Positions 40,611 to 49,929 are shown, numbered from the stretch's first letter. The stretch is DNA of 64,000 bases from Alphaproteobacteria bacterium UBA3612 (GCA_002375465.1 DFLT01000005.1:322870-386869), one strand, 5' to 3'. Program-made: numbers and translations. The notes: generated by a model from the sequence alone, not told the origin.

Positions 40611-41668
40611 TGACCGAAGCCTTCCAGAACAGTTTCCTGGGACCGATTGCCGGCTATTTGCTGGCAAACATCCTCCTGATCCTGGCCATCGTTCTGCCGC
40701 TGTTGATCGGCGTCGCCTATGCCGTCTATGCCGACCGCAAGATCTGGGCCGCGGCCCAGATGCGGCGCGGCCCCAATGTGGTCGGGCCATTCGGCCTGTT
40801 GCAGAGCTTTGCCGACGGTCTGAAGGTATTCCTGAAGGAAACCATCATCCCGGCGGGCGCGAACAAGGGCGTTTTCCTGCTGGCGCCGGTCATCATGTTT
40901 ACTGTCGCGCTGCTGGGCTGGGCGGTGATTCCGTTCAGTGCTGAAATGGTTCTGGCTGACATCAATGTCGGCATTCTCTACATCTTCGCGGTCTCCTCGC
41001 TCGGCGTTTACGGCATCATCATGTCGGGCTGGGCCTCGAACAGTAAATATCCGTTTCTGGGCGGCTTGCGCTCGGCGGCTCAGATGGTTTCCTATGAAGT
41101 TTCCATCGGCTTCATCATCATCTGCGTCGTCCTCTGGGCATCGTCGTTCAACCTGAACGCCATCGTGCTCAGCCAGAAGGGAACGATCCTCGGCATCGTC
41201 AACATGCACCTGTTCAATCCGCTGCTGTTCCCGATGGCGATCATGTTCTTTATCTCCGCGCTGGCGGAAACGAACCGGCCGCCGTTTGACCTTCCTGAGG
41301 CCGAGGCGGAACTGGTTGCGGGCTATCAGACGGAATATTCGTCCATGGCCTTTGCGCTGTTCTGGCTGGGCGAATATGCCGCCATCCTGCTGATGTGCGC
41401 GCTGATGAGCGTCCTGTTCCTGGGGGGCTGGTTGCCGCCTTTGGATATAGATCTTATTCCTTGGTTCGACGTTCCCGGTGCGATCTGGCTCATTCTGAAG
41501 ATCTGCTTCATGTTCTTCTGCTTCGCCTGGGTGTTCGCCACGGTGCCGCGCTTCCGCTATGACCAGCTGATGCGGCTGGGCTGGAAAGTGTTCCTGCCCC
41601 TCTCGCTGTTCTGGGTCTTCATCGTCTCCGGCTATTTGATGTTCTTCACCGACAGGTTTTCCACATGA
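40610..41668 (+). CDS. nuoH: NADH-quinone oxidoreductase subunit H
   Basis: This 352-residue membrane subunit has about eight helices and forms the floor of the quinone cavity and the entry of the proton path. ADRKIWAAAQMRRGPNVVGPFG and AETNRPPFDLPEAEAELVAGY are family signatures. The start ATG shares one base with the nuoG stop. nuoI overlaps its end by four bases. Confidence 0.97.
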   Translation: MTEAFQNSFLGPIAGYLLANILLILAIVLPLLIGVAYAVYADRKIWAAAQMRRGPNVVGPFGLLQSFADGLKVFLKETIIPAGANKGVFLLAPVIMFTVALLGWAVIPFSAEMVLADINVGILYIFAVSSLGVYGIIMSGWASNSKYPFLGGLRSAAQMVSYEVSIGFIIICVVLWASSFNLNAIVLSQKGTILGIVNMHLFNPLLFPMAIMFFISALAETNRPPFDLPEAEAELVAGYQTEYSSMAFALFWLGEYAAILLMCALMSVLFLGGWLPPLDIDLIPWFDVPGAIWLILKICFMFFCFAWVFATVPRFRYDQLMRLGWKVFLPLSLFWVFIVSGYLMFFTDRFST

Positions 41669-42150
41669 GTCTCGCACAAGCCGCGAAATCGCTGCTGCTC
41701 CTCGAATTCATTCGGGGAATGGGGCTGACACTGAAATATATGTTCAAGCCGAAGGCGACGCTGAACTACCCCTATGAAAAGGGTCCGGTCAGCCCGCGTT
41801 TTCGCGGCGAGCATGCGCTTCGGCGCTATGCCAATGGTGAGGAACGCTGCATCGCGTGCAAACTGTGCGAGGCTGTGTGCCCGGCGCAGGCAATCACCAT
41901 CGAGGCGGAACCGCGCGAAGACGGCAGCCGCCGGACGACGCGCTACGACATCGATATGACGAAGTGCATCTATTGCGGCTTCTGTCAGGAGGCGTGCCCC
42001 GTCGATGCCATCGTCGAGGGGCCGAATTTCGAATATTCGACGGAAACGCGCGAAGAACTGATCTACGACAAGCAAAAGCTGCTGGAAAATGGCGAGCGCT
42101 GGGAACCGGCACTGGCGGCGAATCTTGCGGCGGATGCGCCCTACCGTTAG
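41665..42150 (+). CDS. nuoI: NADH-quinone oxidoreductase subunit I
   Basis: This 161-residue 8Fe ferredoxin-type subunit carries clusters N6a and N6b. The ligands are Cys62, 65, 68, 72 and Cys101, 104, 107, 111 in two CxxCxxCxxxCP motifs. An N-terminal amphipathic helix lies on the membrane. It is coupled to nuoH (ATGA). The 140 bp to nuoJ contains a possible 44-codon ORF. Confidence 0.97.
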   Translation: MSLAQAAKSLLLLEFIRGMGLTLKYMFKPKATLNYPYEKGPVSPRFRGEHALRRYANGEERCIACKLCEAVCPAQAITIEAEPREDGSRRTTRYDIDMTKCIYCGFCQEACPVDAIVEGPNFEYSTETREELIYDKQKLLENGERWEPALAANLAADAPYR

Positions 42151-42268
42151 GGGCGCCACCATTCATGGGGGCGGCTGGCCCGGCGCAGACCGGAAGCCAT
42201 CTCCAAATCTGAAAAGCACGGAAGAGGCGAGGGAGCGAATTTCCCGCCGCATCCGGGAAGAACGATAG
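42134..42268 (+). CDS. Possible small ORF between nuoI and nuoJ, 44 aa
   Basis: A 44-codon frame opens inside the last 17 bases of nuoI and ends 22 bases before nuoJ. The predicted product is basic, with a Gly-rich start and a helical EEARERISRRIREER tail, and has no membrane segment. Codon bias is weaker than in the neighbours (about two thirds of codons end in G or C) and there is no ribosome-binding site apart from possible coupling to nuoI. It may be chance. Confidence 0.25.
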   Translation: MRPTVRGATIHGGGWPGADRKPSPNLKSTEEARERISRRIREER

Positions 42269-42290
42269 AGAAGAGGACTGAAGTCGCAGC

Positions 42291-42908
42291 ATGGTTGAAG
42301 CCATTATCTTCTACATGCTGGCCGGGATCATCCTCCTGAGCGGGACGGCCGTGATCCTATCCAGAAATCCCGTGCACAGCGTGCTCTGGTTGATCCTCGC
42401 CTTTTTCAACGCGGCGGGGCTGTTCCTGATGCTGGGGGCGGAGTTTCTGGCGATGATCCTGGTCATCGTTTATGTCGGCGCGGTCGCGGTTCTTTTTCTG
42501 TTCGTGGTCATGATGCTCGACATCGATTTTTCGAAATTGCGGGAAGGCTTCGTCAGCTATCTGCCGTTCGGCCTGATCCTCGCGGGCGTTCTGGCGGCCG
42601 AACTGATTGTCGCGGCGACGGCAGCAGTGGTCATGGGGTCTCCAGCCGAACCGCTGGCACCCGCCATCGCCACCGTTACCCAGGTTTCCAATACGGAGGC
42701 ACTGGGTGCGCTGATCTATACGCGCTACGTCTATGTGTTCCAGGCAGCGGGCATGATCCTCCTGACCGCCATGATCGGCGCCATCGTCCTGACCCATCGT
42801 CAGCGTGGCGGCGTCAAGCGGCAGAATATCGGCGATCAGGTTAACCGCCGTCCAGAGGATGCAGTCGTCATTACAAAGCCTGGCATCGGGCAGGGGGTCG
42901 AACTGTGA
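42291..42908 (+). CDS. nuoJ: NADH-quinone oxidoreductase subunit J
   Basis: This 205-residue membrane subunit has five helices and takes part in the proton-coupling chain between the quinone site and the antiporter-like subunits. AEFLAMILVIVYVGAVAVLFLFVVMMLD contains the conserved segment with the pi-bulge helix. The C-terminal ~35 residues are polar and extend past the usual end. The start ATG follows GAGGA; nuoK overlaps by four bases (GTGA). Confidence 0.96.
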   Translation: MVEAIIFYMLAGIILLSGTAVILSRNPVHSVLWLILAFFNAAGLFLMLGAEFLAMILVIVYVGAVAVLFLFVVMMLDIDFSKLREGFVSYLPFGLILAGVLAAELIVAATAAVVMGSPAEPLAPAIATVTQVSNTEALGALIYTRYVYVFQAAGMILLTAMIGAIVLTHRQRGGVKRQNIGDQVNRRPEDAVVITKPGIGQGVEL

Positions 42909-43210
42909 TCGGTCTCAACCATTATCTGGTCGTCGCGGCGATCCTGTTCGTGCTGGGTGTGATCGGCATTATTCTCAATCGCAAGAACGTCATCATCATT
43001 CTGATGTCGATCGAACTGATCCTGCTGGCGGTGAATATCAATATGGTGGCCTTTTCCAGTTACCTTGGTGACCTGAAGGGACAGATCTTCGCGATGTTCA
43101 TCCTGACCGTCGCGGCCGGTGAAGCCGCCATCGGCCTTGCCATTCTCGTTCTTTATTTCCGCAATCGCGGCACCATCGCCGTCGACCAGATCGACCAGTT
43201 GAAGGGGTGA
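42905..43210 (+). CDS. nuoK: NADH-quinone oxidoreductase subunit K
   Basis: This 101-residue membrane subunit has three helices. Glu residues typical of the central proton axis lie in SIELILLAVNIN and in AAGEAAIGLAI. It starts with GTG overlapping nuoJ. Its stop overlaps the start of a possible 43-codon ORF. Confidence 0.97.
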   Translation: MIGLNHYLVVAAILFVLGVIGIILNRKNVIIILMSIELILLAVNINMVAFSSYLGDLKGQIFAMFILTVAAGEAAIGLAILVLYFRNRGTIAVDQIDQLKG

Positions 43211-43341
43211 TGACGGACATGCGTTGCGATCGCCACATCGTCGTTTCGGCGCAGGCCGGGATTCGGTTCCGGTATCTTCTCGCAGGGGAAGCGGTTTCAA
43301 ACCGCGCTACCTGTGCGGGCCTGACGGGGGCGCGCGCCTGA
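43210..43341 (+). CDS. Possible small ORF between nuoK and nuoL, 43 aa
   Basis: A 43-codon frame begins at the nuoK stop (TGATG) and ends one base before the nuoL ATG, so it fills the gap exactly. The product is basic with two cysteines and no membrane helix or recognised motif. Third-position GC is about 72 percent, lower than in the nuo genes but compatible with coding. A palindrome lies inside it. The exact fit argues for translation; the sequence content does not help. Confidence 0.4.
   Translation: MTDMRCDRHIVVSAQAGIRFRYLLAGEAVSNRATCAGLTGARA
43291..43305. repeat. GCGGTTTCAAACCGC palindrome between nuoK and nuoL
   Basis: Seven bases and their exact complement flank a single C. It is 38 bp before nuoL in the middle of the operon. 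It could be an operator for an internal promoter or part of an RNA hairpin; the one-base loop favours a DNA-binding site. No regulator is identified. Confidence 0.4.
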
Positions 43342-43342
43342 C

Positions 43343-45400
43343 ATGCTTCAGATCATTGTCTTTCTGCCGCTGCTCGCAGCGATCATCGCCGGCCTCGGCA
43401 ATCGGGCTCTCGGCAATAGCGTCGCGAAGTCACTGACGACCGGCGCGCTGTTCATTTCCGCGATCCTGTCCTGGATCCTGTTCTTTCAGGTGGGATTTGG
43501 CGACACCAGCTATACACAGCCCGTTTTCGAATGGTTTCGCTCGGGCGACCTGATCGTCAATTGGAGCCTTCGGCTCGATACGCTGACGGCCGTCATGCTG
43601 ATCGTCATCACGACGGTCTCGGCGCTCGTTCACCTCTACAGCTGGGGGTATATGTCGGAAGATCCCGACCAGCCCCGCTTCTTCGCATATCTCAGCCTGT
43701 TTACCTTCGCGATGCTGATGCTGGTGACGGCGGACAATCTGGTGCAGATGTTCTTCGGCTGGGAAGGGGTCGGCCTCGCCTCCTACCTGTTGATCGGTTT
43801 CTGGTATCATAAACCCTCCGCAAACGCCGCCGCCATCAAGGCATTCGTCGTCAACCGTGTGGGCGATTTTGGCTTCTCGCTCGGCATTTTCGGCGTGTTC
43901 CTGGTGTTCGGCACAACCGACCTGTCGCTGATCAACGGCACGGCTGCGGAATGGCAGGGCCAGACGTTCGAATTCCTCGGGTATCAAGTCGATATTCTAA
44001 CGACGCTCTGCTTGCTGCTGTTCGTCGGCGCGATGGGCAAGTCGGCGCAGCTCGGCCTGCACACCTGGCTGCCGGACGCCATGGAGGGCCCGACGCCGGT
44101 GTCCGCGCTGATCCACGCCGCGACCATGGTGACGGCGGGCGTTTTCATGGTCTGCCGCCTGTCCCCTCTGTTTGAGGCAGCCCCCGCCGCCCTGACCGTC
44201 GTCACCTATGTGGGCGCCGCAACGGCGTTGTTCGCGGCCACCGTGGGCACTGTCCAAAACGATATCAAGCGCGTGATTGCGTATTCCACCTGTTCGCAAC
44301 TGGGGTACATGTTCTTCGCCGCGGGCGTCGGTGCCTACAGCGCGGCGATGTTCCACCTTTTGACCCACGCCTTCTTCAAGGCGCTGCTGTTCCTGTCCGC
44401 AGGCTCGGTCATTCACGCCATGCACCATGAACAGGACATGCGCTATTATGGTGCCCTTCGTAAGGAGATCCCGGTCACCTTCTGGGCGATGCTGATCGGC
44501 ACGGTGGCGATCACGGGTGTTGGCATTCCCTTTACGCTGTTCGGCTTTGCAGGCTTCTTCTCAAAGGATCTGATCATCGAAAGCGCGTTTGCCTCTGGCA
44601 CCGACGCGGGCACCATCGCCTTTGTCGTCGGGGTGTTGGCGGCGCTTCTGACCAGCTTCTATTCATGGCGCCTGATGTTCCTGACCTTCTGGGGCAAGCC
44701 GCGCTGGGCGGGCAGCGAGCATATCGCGCATCATCATGACAGCGATCATGCCGACCCAGTGGCCGAGGACAGCGGCCACGCACCTCATGCGCCGGTCGAA
44801 CCGGTCGTTGCTACGGGCACGGGTGGGTATCATCCGCACGAAAGCCCGCTTTCCATGCTGATCCCCTTGGCGGTTCTGTCGCTGGGCGCGATCTTTGCCG
44901 GCTTTGCGTTTCATGGTGCCTTTGGCGAACCCGCCGAAGCGCTGGAATTCTGGCGCGGCAGCATCGCGTTTTCTCCCGCTCTTGCAGAGGCGGCGCATCA
45001 TGTTCCTGCCTGGGTGAAACTGTCGCCCTTCATTGTGATGCTGCTGGGCCTGTTCATCGCCTGGAACAATTATATTCGTCGGCCAGAGGCACCGTCCGCC
45101 TTCGTCGCGCAGTTCCGCGGCCTGCATAATTTCCTCGCCCACAAATGGTATTTCGACGAGCTGTACCACTATGTCTTCATCGTCCCGTCCATGTGGCTGG
45201 GCCGCATGTTCTGGAAGCGGGGCGACCAGGGTACGATCGACCGCTTCGGGCCGAACGGGCTTAGCAGCCTTGTCGTGCGGGGTTCTGGCGTCGCACGCAG
45301 CCTGCAATCCGGATATGTTTATACTTATGCTCTCGTCATGCTGATCGGTCTTGCCGCTGCGGCCGCCTGGTTCCTGCCGCAAATGATGGGAGGGGCGTAA
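43343..45400 (+). CDS. nuoL: NADH-quinone oxidoreductase subunit L
   Basis: This 685-residue subunit is the distal antiporter-like proton pump of complex I, with 14 core helices, a lateral helix and C-terminal membrane segments. MFFGWEGVGLASYLLIGFWYHKPSA and the LHTWLPDAMEGPTPVSALIHAATMVTAG region carry the conserved Glu, Lys and His residues. A His/Asp-rich insertion near residues 460-490 (SEHIAHHHDSDHADP...) lies between helices and could bind metal ions or be just a linker. Confidence 0.97.
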   Translation: MLQIIVFLPLLAAIIAGLGNRALGNSVAKSLTTGALFISAILSWILFFQVGFGDTSYTQPVFEWFRSGDLIVNWSLRLDTLTAVMLIVITTVSALVHLYSWGYMSEDPDQPRFFAYLSLFTFAMLMLVTADNLVQMFFGWEGVGLASYLLIGFWYHKPSANAAAIKAFVVNRVGDFGFSLGIFGVFLVFGTTDLSLINGTAAEWQGQTFEFLGYQVDILTTLCLLLFVGAMGKSAQLGLHTWLPDAMEGPTPVSALIHAATMVTAGVFMVCRLSPLFEAAPAALTVVTYVGAATALFAATVGTVQNDIKRVIAYSTCSQLGYMFFAAGVGAYSAAMFHLLTHAFFKALLFLSAGSVIHAMHHEQDMRYYGALRKEIPVTFWAMLIGTVAITGVGIPFTLFGFAGFFSKDLIIESAFASGTDAGTIAFVVGVLAALLTSFYSWRLMFLTFWGKPRWAGSEHIAHHHDSDHADPVAEDSGHAPHAPVEPVVATGTGGYHPHESPLSMLIPLAVLSLGAIFAGFAFHGAFGEPAEALEFWRGSIAFSPALAEAAHHVPAWVKLSPFIVMLLGLFIAWNNYIRRPEAPSAFVAQFRGLHNFLAHKWYFDELYHYVFIVPSMWLGRMFWKRGDQGTIDRFGPNGLSSLVVRGSGVARSLQSGYVYTYALVMLIGLAAAAAWFLPQMMGGA

Positions 45401-45405
45401 CCGAC

Positions 45406-46959
45406 ATGCCTATTCTTTCCATCATGATCCTGTTGCCGCTGCTTGCGGGCGCGGCTTTGTTGTTCATTCCCGGTGAGGAGGGCGCGCGCGCTGCCCTCGC
45501 ACGCACGATCGCACTTGGCACCACGCTCGTCATGTTCGTGCTGGGCCTGATCCTGTGGATAGGCTTCGACAATTCGACGGCAGCTTTCCAGTATCAGGAA
45601 AACGTGCCGTTGTTCGCGCCCTATTTCAGTTGGGCGCTGGGCATTGACGGCATCAGTCTGGTTCTGATCATGCTGTCGGTATTCCTGATGCCGATATGCA
45701 TCCTTGCCAGCTGGGAAAGCATCAAGACGCGCGTGCCGGAATATATGGCGGCGTTTCTGTTGATGGAGGCGCTGATGATCGGCGTCTTCGCGGCGACCGA
45801 CCTGTTCCTGTTCTATGTGATGTTCGAGGGCGGCCTGATCCCGATGTACCTGATCATCGGTATCTGGGGCGGTGTTGAGCGTATCTACGCGAGCTATAAA
45901 TTCTTCCTCTACACGCTGCTCGGTTCGGTGCTGATGCTGCTTGCCATGATGTACATGGTGTCGGTTGCCGGAACGACGGACATTCCGACGCTGCTGACCT
46001 ATGATTTCAGTGAGACGGCGCAAACCTGGCTGTGGCTAGCATTCTTCGCCAGCTTCGCCGTGAAGATGCCGATGTGGCCGGTCCACACCTGGCTGCCCGA
46101 TGCGCACGTGCAGGCGCCAACCGCAGGCTCTGTCATTCTGGCCGGTGTGCTCCTGAAAATGGGTGGCTATGGCTTCATCCGTTTCTCGCTGCCCATGTTC
46201 CCGGACGCCAGTGTCGACCTGACTTGGCTGGTCTGGGGGCTGTCGATGGTTGCCGTCGTCTACACCAGCCTTGTCGCGCTGGTGCAGACCGACATGAAGA
46301 AGCTGATCGCCTATTCATCCGTCGCGCATATGGCGTTTGTCACCGTTGGCCTGTTCGGCTTCAACGCACAGGCGATTGAGGGCTCCATCGTCGTCATGCT
46401 GTCGCACGGTCTGGTATCGGGTGCGTTGTTCCTGTGCGTCGGCGTTGTCTACGACCGGCTCCACACGCGGGAGATCGCCAAATATGGCGGCGTTGCCAAT
46501 GTGATGCCGCGCTATGCGATCTTCTTCCTGCTGTTCACCATGGCGGGCGTCGGACTGCCGGGCACGTCCGGCTTTGTCGGCGAATTCATGGTCATGCTGG
46601 GCGCGTTCCAGGCATCGACCTGGGCGGTCTTCATCATCTGCACCGGCATTATCCTTGGCGCGGCCTATATGCTGTACCTGTATCGCCGCGTGGCCTTTGG
46701 CGTCATCACAAATGACGCGGTGCGCACGATGAAGGACCTGTCGTTGCGCGAATATGCGACGCTCGTTCCCATTGCGATCGCCGTGCTGTGGATGGGCATT
46801 GCCCCGAATATCTTCATCGACCCCGTCAGGGCGCCTGTAGAGCGCATCGTCGCCCGGCTCGCCGCGGCGCAGGCACCGCAGCAGGTCGTCACGATGAATC
46901 CAAATCTCCGGCCGGTCGCTGCCGCGCCGGCACCGATCAGCGAAGGGACGGCACACTGA
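45406..46959 (+). CDS. nuoM: NADH-quinone oxidoreductase subunit M
   Basis: This 517-residue antiporter-like subunit has 14 helices. FEGGLIPMYLIIGIWGG (conserved Glu), WLPDAHVQAPTAGSVILAGVLLKMGGYG and GTSGFVGEFMVMLG are all present. The C-terminal 40 residues (Pro/Ala-rich) are variable. It lies five bases after nuoL and shares one base with nuoN. Confidence 0.97.
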   Translation: MPILSIMILLPLLAGAALLFIPGEEGARAALARTIALGTTLVMFVLGLILWIGFDNSTAAFQYQENVPLFAPYFSWALGIDGISLVLIMLSVFLMPICILASWESIKTRVPEYMAAFLLMEALMIGVFAATDLFLFYVMFEGGLIPMYLIIGIWGGVERIYASYKFFLYTLLGSVLMLLAMMYMVSVAGTTDIPTLLTYDFSETAQTWLWLAFFASFAVKMPMWPVHTWLPDAHVQAPTAGSVILAGVLLKMGGYGFIRFSLPMFPDASVDLTWLVWGLSMVAVVYTSLVALVQTDMKKLIAYSSVAHMAFVTVGLFGFNAQAIEGSIVVMLSHGLVSGALFLCVGVVYDRLHTREIAKYGGVANVMPRYAIFFLLFTMAGVGLPGTSGFVGEFMVMLGAFQASTWAVFIICTGIILGAAYMLYLYRRVAFGVITNDAVRTMKDLSLREYATLVPIAIAVLWMGIAPNIFIDPVRAPVERIVARLAAAQAPQQVVTMNPNLRPVAAAPAPISEGTAH

Positions 46960-48404
46960 TGCAGCCGCTAGCCGACTCAATCCGCATCGCGGCGCCGGAA
47001 CTGGTCCTTGCGACGGGGACCATGGTCCTTCTCATGCTGGGCGTATTCCGCGGCAATAAAAGCCTTCACGGCCTGACGTGGGGCGCGGTGATCATCTATG
47101 CCATTGCGGGTCTGTCGCTGTTGAACGATCCGGCCAGCCGCGTGGCATTTGACGGTTTGTACGTCGCCGACAATTACAGCGCCTTTCTGAAGGTTCTGAT
47201 CTTTGCCGCCGCAGCCGTGTGCAGCATCATCGCGCTGCCCTATCTGGTGCGTGCGCGTTCGGACAAGTTCGAATATCCGGTGCTGATCATGCTGGGCGCG
47301 CTTGGCATGTCGATGATGGTTTCGGCAGCCGATCTTTTATCGCTTTATATCGGCCTGGAGCTGCAGAGCCTCGCGGCCTATGTGCTCGCGGCCTTTCATC
47401 GCAATGAAGCGCGCTCATCCGAAGCAGGCCTGAAATATTTCGTGCTCGGCGCGCTCGCATCGGGAATTCTGCTGTACGGCATCAGCCTGGTCTATGGCTT
47501 CAACGGCACGACGGATTTCCGCGTATTGCAGGCCGTTCTGATAGAGGCGCCGTCCATCGGCACCGTCATCGGACTTGTCTTCATTCTTGCCGGTCTGGCG
47601 TTCAAGGTCAGCGCTGTTCCATTCCACATGTGGACACCGGACGTCTATGAAGGCGCCCCGACGCCCGTGGCAGCCTTTTTTGCCAGTGCGCCCAAGGCGG
47701 CGGCCATGGGTCTGCTGGTTCGCGTCTGCATGGATGCGTTTGGCGGCATGGCTGGGGAATGGGTGCAGATTATTGCCTTTGCCGCGGTCGCGTCGATGAT
47801 CCTGGGCGCTGTTGGCGCAATCGGACAAACATCGATCAAGCGTCTGCTTGCCTATTCCTCGATCAACAATATCGGCTTCGCGCTCATCGGCCTCGCCGCC
47901 GCGTCGGCCGGGGGCGTCTCGTCCGTGCTGTTCTACATGGCGGTGTACCTGCCGATGACCATTGGCGCGTTCCTGGTCGTTTTGGGGCTGCGCGATGCAA
48001 GTGGGCGGCCGCTAGATACGATGGACAGCCTGGCCGGTCTTTCCAAAAGTCGGCCAGGTATGGCCGCCGCCATGGCGATCTTCATGTTTTCGCTGGCGGG
48101 CATTCCGCCGCTGCTGGGCTTCTGGCCAAAATTCAGCGTCTTCAATGCGGCGATTGAATCCGAAATGTATGTCCTCGCCGTGATCGGCGTGGTGACATCG
48201 GTTGTCGGCGCCTTTTATTATCTGCGGATCATCAAGCTGGCCTATTTCGATGAGCCCAACGCACCGCTCGCGCCCTCCGAAAGCCGAGTAAACGGTGTGG
48301 TTCTGGCGGCCGCGGCGATCTTCTGCTCGCCCATAGGTATGCTGGCCATCCCGCTGATCGTTCCGGCAGCGCAGAGCGCGGCCCAGGCGATGCTCGCCTT
48401 TTGA
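46959..48404 (+). CDS. nuoN: NADH-quinone oxidoreductase subunit N
   Basis: This 481-residue antiporter-like subunit closes the nuo set. GLELQSLAAYVLAAF with the conserved Glu, FKVSAVPFHMWTPDVYEGAPTPVAAFFASAPKAAA and the proline-interrupted helices are typical. The ATG shares its first base with the nuoM stop. The birA start overlaps its stop, so transcription and translation carry on into birA. Confidence 0.97.
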   Translation: MQPLADSIRIAAPELVLATGTMVLLMLGVFRGNKSLHGLTWGAVIIYAIAGLSLLNDPASRVAFDGLYVADNYSAFLKVLIFAAAAVCSIIALPYLVRARSDKFEYPVLIMLGALGMSMMVSAADLLSLYIGLELQSLAAYVLAAFHRNEARSSEAGLKYFVLGALASGILLYGISLVYGFNGTTDFRVLQAVLIEAPSIGTVIGLVFILAGLAFKVSAVPFHMWTPDVYEGAPTPVAAFFASAPKAAAMGLLVRVCMDAFGGMAGEWVQIIAFAAVASMILGAVGAIGQTSIKRLLAYSSINNIGFALIGLAAASAGGVSSVLFYMAVYLPMTIGAFLVVLGLRDASGRPLDTMDSLAGLSKSRPGMAAAMAIFMFSLAGIPPLLGFWPKFSVFNAAIESEMYVLAVIGVVTSVVGAFYYLRIIKLAYFDEPNAPLAPSESRVNGVVLAAAAIFCSPIGMLAIPLIVPAAQSAAQAMLAF

Positions 48405-49111
48405 CACTGATCCACCTGGAAGAGGTGGGCAGCACCAACGACTGGATCGCCAGCGCAGCCGCGCGCGGCGAGCCGGACGGCCTGTGGGTGCGTGCCGACC
48501 GGCAGACGGCGGGCCGGGGGCGGCGGGGCCGCGCCTGGACCTCGGACACGGGCAATCTGTTTACGTCGACGCTGGTGCGTCCCCAGCCGGGCGAAGGCCC
48601 GCCGCAGCAGCTTAGCTTTGTGGCGGCACTGGCGCTTCACGACATGGCCAGGCAATATGTGGCGGCGGAGCGTCTGGCGCTGAAATGGCCGAATGACCTG
48701 TTGCTGGACGGCATAAAATGCGCCGGCATTCTGGTCGAGGGCAGGGACGGTACGGTGGTGGTTGGTATGGGTGTGAACCTGTCGCACCACCCGGCGGCGA
48801 CAGAGCGTCCCGCAACCTCCTTTCCGGCAGCCGGCATCGCAACCCCGCCCCTTGCCGAAGCGGCGGAATGTCTCGTCGCCGCCTTTGGCCGTCGCCGGTC
48901 CGAATGGCATCAGAAGGGATTTACCGCGACCCGGGCCGCATGGCTGTCGCGCGCTGCGAACCTGGGCGATGTTATAGAGGCGCGTCTGGGTACGGAGACG
49001 CTGACCGGTACCTTTGACACTATCGACGAAGCGGGTGCGCTCATGCTTAGGCTGTCGGACGGTTCTGTACGCGCCATCCATGCGGGCGAGGTTTTTGCGC
49101 TCGCCCTTTGA
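48401..49111 (+). CDS. birA: Biotin-[acetyl-CoA-carboxylase] ligase, catalytic-only
   Basis: This 236-residue class I biotin protein ligase activates biotin with ATP and attaches it to the carboxylase carrier protein. EVGSTND, the biotinyl-AMP loop QTAGRGRRGRAW, KWPNDLLL and GMGVNLS are visible. It lacks the N-terminal helix-turn-helix of E. coli BirA, so it cannot repress biotin genes that way. It starts with TTG in a TTGA overlap with nuoN, a non-standard but well-placed start. Confidence 0.93.
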   Translation: MTLIHLEEVGSTNDWIASAAARGEPDGLWVRADRQTAGRGRRGRAWTSDTGNLFTSTLVRPQPGEGPPQQLSFVAALALHDMARQYVAAERLALKWPNDLLLDGIKCAGILVEGRDGTVVVGMGVNLSHHPAATERPATSFPAAGIATPPLAEAAECLVAAFGRRRSEWHQKGFTATRAAWLSRAANLGDVIEARLGTETLTGTFDTIDEAGALMLRLSDGSVRAIHAGEVFALAL

Positions 49112-49143
49112 ACGTGTCTGCTAGTTGGGAAGGATGACCGGGC

Positions 49144-49929
49144 ATGCTGCTTGCCATTGATGTCGGCAATACGAACACGGTTTTCGCGCTTGTGGAGGAG
49201 GGCGAGATCCTTCACCGCTGGCGCATCTCGACGCACGCCCAGCGGACGAGCGACGAATATATGGTCTGGCTGTCGCAATTGATGGAGGTGGCCAGCGCGG
49301 ACGGACGCCGGATCAATCGCGGCGATGTAAACCGCATCATCATCGCCAGCGTGGTGCCGCCGACGCTGTTCAACCTTGTCCGGCTTGCGCAGACCTGGTT
49401 CAACGTGGAGCCGCGGATCGTTACAAAGGACCTGGATCTGGGCATCGGCGTCGACGTGCCGAATCCGTCCGAGGTAGGCGCCGACCGTTTGGTGAACAGC
49501 GCTGCAGCCTATCACGAACATGGCGACGGCCTGATCCTGCTGGATTTCGGTACGGCGACGACGTTCGATGTCATTCTGAACGGCAGTTACTCTGGCGGCA
49601 TTATTGCGCCGGGTATCAACCTGGCCGTCGATGCGCTCTATTCCGCCTCTGCCCAGTTGCCGCGCGTGGCCGTTGCGCCGCCGCAAAATGGCCGCGCCCT
49701 TGCCAAGGGAACGGTCGACGCGATGCAGTCCGGCATTTTCTATGGTTACATTGGTCTGATCGAAGGGCTATGTACACGCCTGAAGCAAGAGGCGGGCCGC
49801 GACATGAAGGTCATTGCGACCGGCGGCCTCGCTCCCATATTCGATAAACACACAGATGTGATCAGCCTGGTCGATACCGACCTGACCGTGCGCGGTCTGA
49901 TGCTGATCGAACAGAGGAATCCCTTTTGA
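49144..49929 (+). CDS. coaX: Type III pantothenate kinase
   Basis: This 261-residue enzyme phosphorylates pantothenate in the first step of coenzyme A synthesis. It is the ASKHA-fold type with DVGNTN (6-11), the pantothenate-site GADR motif and DFGTATTFD. This type is insensitive to feedback by CoA. It lies 32 bp after birA, and its stop overlaps the RNase J start (TTGA). Confidence 0.95.
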   Translation: MLLAIDVGNTNTVFALVEEGEILHRWRISTHAQRTSDEYMVWLSQLMEVASADGRRINRGDVNRIIIASVVPPTLFNLVRLAQTWFNVEPRIVTKDLDLGIGVDVPNPSEVGADRLVNSAAAYHEHGDGLILLDFGTATTFDVILNGSYSGGIIAPGINLAVDALYSASAQLPRVAVAPPQNGRALAKGTVDAMQSGIFYGYIGLIEGLCTRLKQEAGRDMKVIATGGLAPIFDKHTDVISLVDTDLTVRGLMLIEQRNPF

